From: Saxidomus purpurata
Taxonomy: Eukaryota > Mollusca > Bivalvia > Venerida > Veneridae
Assembly: GCA_022818135.1 (NCBI GenBank)
Contig: JAFMSR010000008.1
Span: forward strand, 14,938,073 to 15,002,072
Length of the DNA: 64,000 nucleotides
Reading direction: 5' to 3'
Shown piece after piece: positions 15,001-26,604 of the stretch. How positions within the stretch are numbered: the stretch's first letter is position 1; every line of letters starts with the position of its first letter. Below the pieces are notes generated by a model. It saw only the letters and a list, made by a program, of their open reading frames with translations. It made no database searches and had not been told where the DNA came from. A program made the position numbers and the translations under genes.

Positions 15001-18000
15001 TCTTCCCATAGTGTAAAAAATACAAACCAATTAACTGTTTTTATTCCTTTAGGTAATGTATGTCACCGCTACCTCGCCATATATTTTCATGACAATATTG
15101 CTGATCAGAAATTGCCTGCTGGATGGTGCAGGAGATGGAATAATTTACTATCTAAAGCCCGATTTTGAAAAGATGAAAGACACACAGGTATGATTCTATA
15201 CAATTTACGCAATTTTACCATATAAACAACTCAAAAGGACATTTCATTATATACAAAAATGTATAAAAATGTAAGATATGAGTGCAATTTATTATATATA
15301 AATATTTTTGGAAATGTCAACATTTTCTGTCCAAAATGGAAAGACAGCCCAGATATAATCTTGATGTGTTACATCGACAATTCCACATCTACAAGTTTTC
15401 GTCTAACAGTCTCCTTTTTTAAAATTGGGTTCTCATACTGATTTTAAAGTTTCTGACCGTTAACCCAGTTATTCAAACAATGAATGATTATTATGATATG
15501 TTGCAGGTGTGGGTGGATGCTGGTACCCAGATCTTTTTCTCTTACTCAATTTCAGTAGGAGCACTTACTGCACTCGGGAGCTATAACAAGTTCCACCATA
15601 ATTCTTACAGGTAACCTTTTTCAGTTGTTCCTCTTCGTTACCACTGTTCATGTCTCTTGTCCTTATAAAATGCTAGCCTCGTTTTCAATAGATCGCGCGG
15701 TTTTTGCCTCCTTGACCATTTTCGGATTAGTTGCTCGGGTAACCCAAATAAGCAGATTTCTAAACCGAACATGTCGAGTAAGACAATTGCGCATGTGCAG
15801 TTTGCAGTTTGTACTTATTTAGTACGTCCCATACGCATACATTAGTCTTTGGCCTTTCCTTATACAAATATTCACTCTTGGGATAAGTCAGAAAATACAC
15901 GGAACAATGAGTGTTGTCCAACTGTCCGTTTAATACTTCAACAATGCGATCAAAAAAAGAAAGAAAGAAAAGATGACTTGGTTACGTCGATCCGGGCGAA
16001 ACATATATTGCTTCATTACTTAGACTTCTTGATATAGCCCACTGTATGGTCATTAGAGAGCCCTTTCCTACCTTGTATGGAACTGTTACTGACGTAGATT
16101 TGAAGTGATGTTGAAGTGATCAACAACAAACATTAATTTACCATATTTTGTCTGCAAGACTATTATAAGGAATTAGAATACCCCGGAACTATTTCGTGAA
16201 CGTGATACTAACCTACATTTTCCTTCCTAAGCAACCCGGTCGTACATATTTACCAACTGAATGCCTTTCATCTCATCCTCAGGCATGAATGTCTTTAAAA
16301 GAACATAACGGACAAGCACCCTCGTGAACAGCACCAAGAGGATTTCTCATACAGGTGCACATTGCAAAGATATGCCCCTAACCCCATTTCCATATGCAGA
16401 CATCCTGTTAAAAAATGTTGAAACTTTTAAGTGTAGTAATACAAAAATGTAACACCTATAATGTACCAAACCTTCTATTTTATCGCACTATAGAATTATT
16501 GTACACCTAACATACACGCGACAAAGGGTTGGAGTAAGTAATAGATACTGTGCGAGTTTTGCTGTAAAAGTGTCTTCTAACAACCGTAAGAAGTATACTT
16601 TATACGCAAGCGATTCATTTGCCCAAAGAGCACATATGTTCCAAATTTCATCAATGTAGATGAAAGTATAGAGTTGATACGGGTCCTGAAACATATCAAT
16701 GACAGTACTGGGTATTGGTTAAACGTGTGTGTACTGAGTATAGACGGAATGAGCGAATTTACTGTACTGAGACTTTCATAAAGTAATGAGCAAAACATAA
16801 AACGTTTGAAACGGGAAATGTCTTTATTTGTTATCAGTTGAAGATATACAATAAGGAAGTGTGTTTTGGCCAGCGTTTTGAGTATTGGACACACATGTAA
16901 CAAGTCCGTTTATGTTTTAAGAGTTTCACTTAATAATCAACAACATTGCATATAAATACATATGCTGTGCAGTACTGTATCGCAATCCATTTTACTATTT
17001 ATTCCAAAATGTGATATCTCTCTAATTTTAAAGTTCTCCTGAACTTTAAGAGATATCTCCTCTACTTACAGAGATATCTGTTTAACATCATTTGAGAAAT
17101 ATCTTTCTGTTTTTGAGAGATATCTCTCAACGTTACAGAGATATCTCTCTAAGTTTAAGGGATATCTAATGGCGATCATCATATGATGAACCATGTTGAT
17201 TTTTCGGTATGTGGTGTATCTGCAGTCATCACATTCTAACACATTTTTTACAGTGCTGATCGCGCTGAAACTTCTGCTTCCGAAACTAATGACACTGCAA
17301 CTAATATTTCGTTTTCAGATAGCTGTCAGGCTCTTCTATTTGCGACACTTCTGAACAATTCAGGTCAAAACTTTCCTCGGGTAATTTCATCTGCAAATAA
17401 ATTAAGATATATAGTCGATAGAGATTCGATAAAGACGAATTTCAACTAAGCCTACAACAGCAATAGCAAGACTATTATTTTATTTATATGTGTAAATCGT
17501 CCATAATTATAGGCGTTTGCTATCATTTCCTATATGTTATATGTTTATAAGGGGACACTTTTCCTAACTGAAGAATTTATTCAAACTTGGTATATTGACC
17601 GAGAAGCAAATCTAATGAAGAAATATGAAATAAAAATCATAGGTCACCGGCCTTGATTTTGAATTATCTGACCTTGAACACAGAATTTTGTTATTTTTTT
17701 TGATTTTTCAGTTTTTTAGCATTTGTATACTGTTTACAAATAATTTCAAATCTGCTTTCGGATTTTTCAAATTTCAAACACAAACTCTTTGCAATATGTT
17801 CACTAATAGTTAATAGTAAGTACTCCAATAGTTACTCAAAATACAAGCAGTAAAGAAGAATTTCGTGTATAAATACGGCACAAGATGCGGTCATCTACAA
17901 GTGTTTATTAAGAACAAAAGTCATTTTTCGGTATGTGGTGTATCTGCAGTCATCACATTCTAACACATTTTTTACAGTGCTGATCGCGCTGAAACTTCTG

Positions 18001-21000
18001 CTTCCGAAACTAATGACACTGCAACTAATATTTCGTTTTCAGATAGCTGTCAGGCTCTTCTATTTGCGACACTTCTGAACAATTCAGGTCAAAACTTTCC
18101 TCGGGTAATTTCATCTGCAAATAAATTAAGATATATAGTCGATAGAGATTCGATAAAGACGAATTTCAACTAAGCCTACAACAGCAATAGCAAGACTATT
18201 ATTTCATTTATATGTGTAAATCGTCCATAATTATAGGCGTTTGCTATCATTTCCTATATGTTATATGTTTATAAGGGGGCACTTTTCCTAACTGAAGAAT
18301 TTATTCAAACTTGGTATATTGACCGAGAAGCAAATCTAATGAAGAAATATGAAATAAAAATCATAGGTCACCGGCCTTGATTTTGAATTATCTGACCTTG
18401 AACACAGAATTTTGTTATTTTTTTGGATTTTTCAGTTTTTTAGCATTTGTATACTGTTTACAAATAATTTCAAATCTGCTTTCGGATTTTTCAAATTTCA
18501 AACACAAACTCTTTGCAATATGTTCACTAATAGTTAATAGTAAGTACTCCAATAGTTACTCAAAATACAAGCAGTAAAGAAGAATTTCGTGTATAAATAC
18601 GGCACAAGATGCGGTCATCTACAAGTGTTTATTAAGAACAAAAGTCATTTATGACCATGATTTGCTTGTATGATGCCACTCGTGACTATTTATCCAAATC
18701 AATTGCATGCAATTAGCCTGACGATATTGGTTACAAAGTTGAGTTTGACGAAACGGTATTTTGACGAAACCACTACTATCCGTCGTGTTTTGACTTCTAC
18801 AGTACATATATTTTTATAAGGTTAAAATAATTACATATCAGTATGTTAAAAGTTATGATCAGAAATTGATTGTTGGGAGTATCCCCGTAGATGTAGATGT
18901 AAAAGTGGCTTATTATTTACTATTAAAAGAAAAGATTCATACCTTAAATTAACCGCTTTAAATATTTCGGTTTCTCAATTTTCATACCCAAAACTCAGTA
19001 CACATTAGTATCAATACTCCAGTATACCAACAAACATAATGAGCAATACCTATTACACTTACTCGAGTTATATTTTTATCAATATTTTGTCCCAGAAATA
19101 ACGTTTGTTGATAAAATCTTGAACACTTATGCCTGGTTCTTGCGCTATTAAATCGTTCGATTCAGATTACTAGTATTCACATCTAAGCACATTGCGAAAT
19201 AAAACGGTAGTCGTAACCAACAATCTAAATTTTCGAGTGAGCAGGTCATCTTTTAACATATCAACCTACATAATATTATCTTACACCTCGGGAATACAGT
19301 GAATACGCTGGACTTGGATAGTCACCTTACTATCTAAAAACCCACAAATTCATACAAAATAATGAGCAACACGGTGGAAATCGAACTTTAACTTACCTTC
19401 TTTGTTAAACTTTCGTCGCAACAACTACATGTAATTTCTTGTGCTCAATTTCGAGCCAATATGCGGTGGTCATTCATCCACAGTGTGTATATAGGTCGGT
19501 GGTATCACGTCTAATATTATGTAGTTAATTAATATAACGTAGTAATGAGGTAATACCTGATTTTATGGCTATTTTTCGCCCGAATCGACGTTACTAAGCC
19601 GCCATTTTTTCGTGAAGAACACCAATTCTCACGTGATTAGTTGATTCACTTGTGCAATAACATGAACCCGTTCATTATTAGTGCCATTTTGGATTACAGG
19701 TTACACATATTTTTCATGTTATTGCACACGTGAATAAGAACAATTGCCCCCAAACTTCCACTTTAATGCTCATAACATTTGAAATGCCATTTGGTGCATT
19801 CTCAAAACATGACAAGTGTAATTTCTCGGCTCTGCACATCTGGCTACTGTTTCAAATAAATCCATACGTGTATATGAGTCTAGCGGGAAGGCGGGGTGAA
19901 GGCGCGGTTTTCACCTTTTACCGAATGTAAGGAAATGAATGTGTTCTAATAATCCGAGCTAACAATTACTTTATATCGAATGCCTCCGCTGTTTTTACCG
20001 TCCTAGTTTGTGGAGGGTACATAGATGTCACAATATCATAATGGAGTTATATTATCATATTATGAATGTCAAAATGTAGATTTCATTATATGAAGTGTTT
20101 GCTTCATTTTAGGGATAGCCTAATTTTTGCACTGGCCAACAGTGGCACGAGCATATTCGCCGGTTTCATCATATTCTCCATCCTTGGTCACATGGCGAAA
20201 TTGCAAAACAAAGACATCGGGGACGTTGCCGAGGCAGGTAGGGCTTATTTTTCTCATAATGCTTATTAAATGACCCGGTCTGCCTGAAACATGCGCTCTG
20301 CACTTTTTAATGTACTGACAATACATGCCAAATTATTTTCAAAGTCCCTTGAGTGATCCAAGAGGTATTACCCGGACACGATTTGTAAAACAGTTTGTTT
20401 CCGAAAATGTGACATTGAATTTGATATGAATTTCTGCACATCGTCTCGCTTTGGTGACAATATATGCCAAGTATTACAAAATCTGTCCTGTTTTTCAAAA
20501 GAGTGGAAATATTGAGGGCATAAAAATGCTTCTTTACTACCGATTGCTGTTATTTCAGGACCAGGGTTGGCATTTATCGCCTATCCGAAAGCCCTAACAC
20601 TTCTGCCTGCAGCCCCGTTTTGGTCCGTGATGTTCTTCCTCATGATCATACTGCTAGGCCTGGACAGTCAGGTAAGTTCTTTTCCATTTTGAGGGTTCGC
20701 TTTATTTCGTATACAGAAGCCCCTTAGATGTACTATTGTTTAGATTTAAGCCTTTACTCTGCTTGATTTCTAACTTACCGAGCTTTCAATTAGGACCGTA
20801 CCAGCACTGTCACATAAAGTTTGGACCCCGCCCCCATGATTCGCCCCCATGATTCTCCCCTGCAAATCTACTATCACAACTTAAACTCATGTGAACATTA
20901 TACAAAATAACAAGGAAACAATGTTAAATCAAGTTCTTAAAACTAATAAAGCCATTTAAACAAGAATTATCTTTAAAAAAGATGGTCGATGCAATTTCAA

Positions 21001-21846
21001 GTATATGAAAGCAATTGGTAGCTAGCTTTCAGTTTAATAAAACATCCTGTCAAGTATAATAATGCGCCAAATGCCACAGGGTGAGAACAAAAATTGAACC
21101 CAGGGCGCAAACCTAGAGCCCTTCGCTTACAGGGATGTAAGAGCAAATGCTCTCCCGACTGAGCTAACCGGCCACATACATATTTTCTTCCAAGTTCTGA
21201 CTTAGACGGTCTGTGACAAATGCATCAGGAAAACAAAATAATCCTCGTTTTTCTTATCAAATATGTTACTTTATTCACTAGTCGAGAGAGTATAATGAAT
21301 TTACACTTACAATTAACATTAGTTTGGCCGTAAAAACATATTATGTTGATAGATATGAACTAATTAAATTCATAAAACCATTCAAGTAAGACTGAAAATG
21401 CAAGAGTATTTTCTTGACCTTTTCATCCGGTATTATCCAATCAAAAGGCGCCTTACTGAGTAAATTGTCCAATTAAGAAATGTTATACATTCTACTTATC
21501 ATTTCATTGCCCGTTGACAGATTACCAACTTCCGGTCAAAAGCAACAGTCAATAACAAATTGGCTGCTTAAAAACATCCAATGGGTTATGCCGCATGGGT
21601 TTAGTTTAATAATATTTTATTTTGTTCTTTGCATAAACATAATATGTGAAATAACAGTAAAATGCTTATATATTACAAACAAAGACAAAAAAGGGTTTAG
21701 CCAAAAGGTTTTGCAACATTATCGAAGGTTCTTCCATTAGTAAAATGTATCTTAAATGACAGCTGTTACAATTTTGTCAAAGAGCACATACCTATCCGTT
21801 GGTGATAAAGGGTAAGTGATTTAAGTGAAGAGAGAGACAGAGAGAA

Positions 21847-21910
<64 letters not shown>

Positions 21911-22923
21911 GGGTTGGGCGAGGGGGCAGAAAGAGAGGGGGCAGAGTGATACATATCCATACTGTGCCAAAGAGGCCGAAAAAGCAGTGAAATATAGCTT
22001 ACGGATTAATGAATATGAATATGAACAATTTCAGAACTTCGATACTACAAAGCAGTTATTGGTTATCGGTTTAGAGTTTTTTATGAAGTTTTGTACTTGT
22101 ACGAAGATAACATTGTTTTCTTCGACAGTAAATTGTTCTTTCCCAAAAAGTAACACGTTTGTGCTTAATGGATGAAAGGCTCTGGTCACAGTACACAGTT
22201 GGATACGATGTTGGGAGTACCGTATACATTATACATTTAAAGAAAAAGTTTTCAGCATTTTCTGATTCTTGGCCGCATTCACATATTGGATTATTCCGAA
22301 GATTGTTTCTGAATAAGTCGTCATTCAAGTTGCTACAGTTATTTCGCAGCAGTCTAGCGTGATATACAGAATATGTTCGTTTCCCAGTCGTGTAATATTT
22401 TGGGACGTCAGGTGGCTTATTAAGAGTTTTTAATTTATTTTTGAATACAAGGAGCGATGATGAGATTCTCATGTCAACTTCTAGTGTATTCCACAGAGTA
22501 GTAGCTGACGGTATAAACGAATTTGAGAAAAGTTGTGTTCGACGTGATATTGTCACGTAATCTTCTCTATTTCTTAAAAAGTAGGTATTAGATTCTGCTA
22601 CAGTATTTGGAAAGATAGTAGTTATGAAATCAGGTAAGAGACCATATTTCGTTTTATGCACTGTGGATAGCATTTGCATTTTACGTCGGTCTTCCAGTGA
22701 GACCCATCCTATTTCTTTCAAAAGACGTGCAGTAGAAACCGACCTAGTAAGACCCGTGACGATACGTGCTGCTTCGTATTGGAGTTTTTCGAGCGATTCC
22801 TTTTCGTACTCGGTACAACCCACCCATACGCAAAACAACCCACCAAAAGAAACAAACAAAAAAACAAAAAAAAACCCCCAAAAAACCCCAAAAAAAAAAA
22901 AAAAAACAAAAAAAAAAACCCCA

Positions 22924-23003
<80 letters not shown>

Positions 23004-26000
23004 CCCATGATGTAGATAAGAAAATATTGCCACCGGTACTGTTTTATACAGACTGTTCCATTATCAATAAATTCATAGCCGCAATACTGCCAGTCCAATG
23101 GCTGTCTGAAATATCGTAATAAAAAAGAAAACTGAATAATGATAGACGTGTACAACTACAAAACCGTATTTCTCTAGAAACGAATTTCTGAGCTGCACAA
23201 TAAATTTAAACTCGTGAATGACAGGTAAAGCTTAATAAGCGCTCGGAGGAGAGAAGCTTTGATGATTGACTATGTGCATAAAAGAAACTGATGATGCCGT
23301 CAGGGGCATAAACGTCTCCAATGTCCAACCGTTCTATTTCTTTTAGTCATGTATCCTGTTTCGATCTTCAAAGTGAGCTGTATGCGGGTTAAGGCACATG
23401 TCTGCCACACATAGCTAACGTGCACTTTAGCTCCTCATGCTCTTTATGCATTTCCAAATAACCGCTGTGCTATATGCAGCACGCGCTATATGCTGGGTTA
23501 CAGCGCTGACTGGAAAGTCAACTGTGGAGTGCTACACAAGACCATCATGGAATCAAGACTTTTGACTTTTCATGGGTCATTTAGTACTGCTGTTTCTCAA
23601 AAACACTGGTTATGTCTTGTTGAAATATCATGTCTTACAATAATAAATTACGCTCCTACACAAAACGCATTTATGTACCTAAAAGTTGTGTCAACTTTCA
23701 TGTTTTCTATTTCCAGTTTGTTGGAGTTGAGGGTGTAGTCACAGCCATCGTGGACCAGTTTCCAGGTTTCCTCAGGAAAGGTCATCGTCGGGAAGTGTTT
23801 ATAGCTTTTGTCTGTTTTATGCAGTTCCTTATGGGTTTGCCTATGGTTTGCCCGGTTAGTATACTGTATTAGTCATATTCACATATTAATTACTTGTATC
23901 TGAATCGAGTATACCTTATGTTTGTCCATGGTTTGTCCGAAAAATGAGCGGTCTGAATATAGCAAGGATAAGATCAAATGAAATGGTGACCGCTGTGCCA
24001 GAAGTGAGGAATTCCGCAGATTAAATCACGTACTAATAGTCTTGTTATGAATTTATTCGTATTGACTTGAAGTCCAATATGTGAAGTAATTTCTAAATCG
24101 ATACAGTATTTGAGGCTTGGATTTATGTTTCCATGATTTGTCGGAAAGCACAAAATTCGTCATACTTTGCACATATATATTAACAGGGCTAGACAAACAT
24201 GTTCATGCGTGCACATTACCATTTATTATTTCATGAATGTATGTACATGTTTGTTATTTCTGGCTTCCATAATTAAATTGGTATTTTTATTGTGTCAGTT
24301 GACCATATGCTATAATGAGAAATAGGAATGCTAGCGTCAAAGACCTTGGGCTACATGTTTGTTAGTTCTGGCTTCCATAACTAAATTGGCTTTTTTATTT
24401 TGTCAGTTGACCATATGCTATAATGAGAAATAGGAATACTAGCGTCAATGACCTTGGGCTACATGTTTGTTAGTTCTGGTTCCATAACTAAATCGGCCTT
24501 TTTATTGTGTCAGTTGACCATATGCTATAATGAGAAATAGGAATACTATAGCGTCAAAGACCTTGGGCTACATGTTTGTCAGTTATTACTGTTTTCGGTT
24601 AGTCACATAATACAAAAAGTTCATGAGGCGATCGCTAACGTCTGTAATACGGGTACTCAGAACAACACTCTATCTCATGGATCTGTTGCTCAGTCGGACC
24701 TTTCCGTAGAAAAAAAACAACGGAAAAAGCCGAGGATAAGGCGTGACTACTTATTAACAGGACTGTTATATTTCAGGGTGGTATGTACGTGTTTCAGTTA
24801 TTTGACTACTACTCAGGTAGCAGGATCATCCTATTCGTCGCTTGTTTCATGTGCATCGCTGTCGCATGGTGTTACGGTAAAAATGTTGTTTGTTTTTGTT
24901 GTTTTGTTTTTTTTGTGACTGATACGATAACTCTTTTCGCAAAATCCTCACTTTTGATTGGCTTAAAGTAAGATAAGTGTAAAATCTGACCAATTAGAAT
25001 CCAGTCGTAGAGAATCCAGTCGTAGAGACTTGGCGCAAAGAGATTACATCCTGTCTTAATTTGACGGTTTCAAATTAAACATCTTTTAGTTTAGTTTAAA
25101 CTGATTTATTTTAGCTCGATTGTGAAGATAGCCTGTAGCTTAAGTTTTCGAGTCCGCTGCCTGGAAAAACCAGTATTGGTGTCATATGAGGAGGTACGGT
25201 CGTGACCTCAGTGGGGCTCGAACCCGCAACCTCCGGGATGAGCGGATCTTTTGACTGTCTTTAAAGTTGCGTAGGATATTATGTTATTTCGAGGTGTAAT
25301 TATTTGAGTCAACAGTACTTGTAACTGTAACACAGGCATTCATCGATAAATTATAATATGTACTGAAAGAGAGACAACCAAATCATATATCAATCCACGG
25401 TTGTTCAAGGGGCACAACTTTTGTATAGGGTGTAAATATCTATTGCAGATAGATCACAGTTAAGCTCCGCCCCTATACACAGTGCGAGTTATCAGAAATA
25501 CAGTACAATGTACACTGGTTGCAGTAGCCATAATAGTGATATATTTGTTTCACTAATTAAAGAAAATGTAAAAAAAATTCATTGTATCTCTTCAGGTGTT
25601 CGTCGTTTCTATGACAACATCGAGATGATGTATGGCTGGAGAATAAATCCATACATGGCTATTGGATGGACAGTTGCTGCTCCTATATTTTGCATGGTAT
25701 TTGCTTTATTAATTTAACGTTCAATCTTTATAAAGCTTTTAGGTATTCGATCTGTAGTGCGACTTCCCATTCAAACTCTACTGGTTTCCACGTAGTTCCA
25801 AGACGAAATCTGTTAGCGCCAAAGAACTAGCGGGAAACCAGTAGGCCAAGGCCAATTTGAACAACAGTCTTTTCCATCTAACACAAATTAGGGCCACTAC
25901 ATATACTGAAAAACTACAGAGCTATAAACAATGAAAATAATAACTATTATTCCATTAGAATCGGTATGATAAATTTCATTAGTATCCCCTCCGCCTATGC

Positions 26001-26571
26001 GAGATATGGTAATTGGCTCCGTCCGTGCGTCCGTCCGTCACACTTTTGTCCGGAGCATAACTAAAAAAGTATTCAAGGGAATTTATTTAAATTTTACACA
26101 CAGACAGAGGACATTGAGAGGAAGTGCAGTGTACAAAGACCTTAACTCTAGCTTGTCCTATTTTTCAATTATCTCCCTTTATTGAATTTTTTTTGCGGGC
26201 CATAACTCTAATTACTGAACCGAATTGATTTAAATTGCATACAGTCACAGAAAACACAGATATGAACCATAGCTCAAACTTACCCTGGTTTTGAGTTATC
26301 TCCCTTTATTGATTTTTCACATAAAACGTTTGTTCACAGCATACAATTTCAGATTTTTAGAGTAGAAATACGGCATTTAGACAGAGAAAGTACAGGTGAA
26401 TAACCCTCGACACGTTACAATTACATGTACTAATATTTTATTTAATTAGAACCTATTCCATATCTGTTCCTCTCACCTTACATTTCTTGGTCATGGAAGG
26501 AGCACTCGGCAGGAGGATAGCCATGTCCTCTTGCTATTATTATTATTAATATTATTATTATTAATAATTAA

Positions 26572-26604
<33 letters not shown>

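Larger units (their letters stand above)
15611..20112 (+). other. SLC6 intron (4.5 kb) with tandem duplication and repeats
   Basis: Holds TACTGAGTATTG-family copies (16680-16920, 18960-19490), an AGATATCT array (17018-17167) and a 724-bp tandem duplication (17201-18648). No exon seen. Confidence 0.75.
20672..23716 (+). other. SLC6 intron (3 kb) with SINE, microsatellite and LINE fragment
   Basis: Contains a tRNA-derived SINE head (21094-21174), a GA microsatellite (21851-21902), a non-LTR retrotransposon fragment (22071-22822) and an A-rich tract (22840-23002). No SLC6 exon seen here. Confidence 0.75.

Noticed and set aside
21766..22175. Arg-Glu and Leu-Ser repeat frames
   Set aside because: Translations of the GA microsatellite.
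22624..23155. Poly-Lys / poly-Phe frames
   Set aside because: Translations of the A-rich tract, not proteins.
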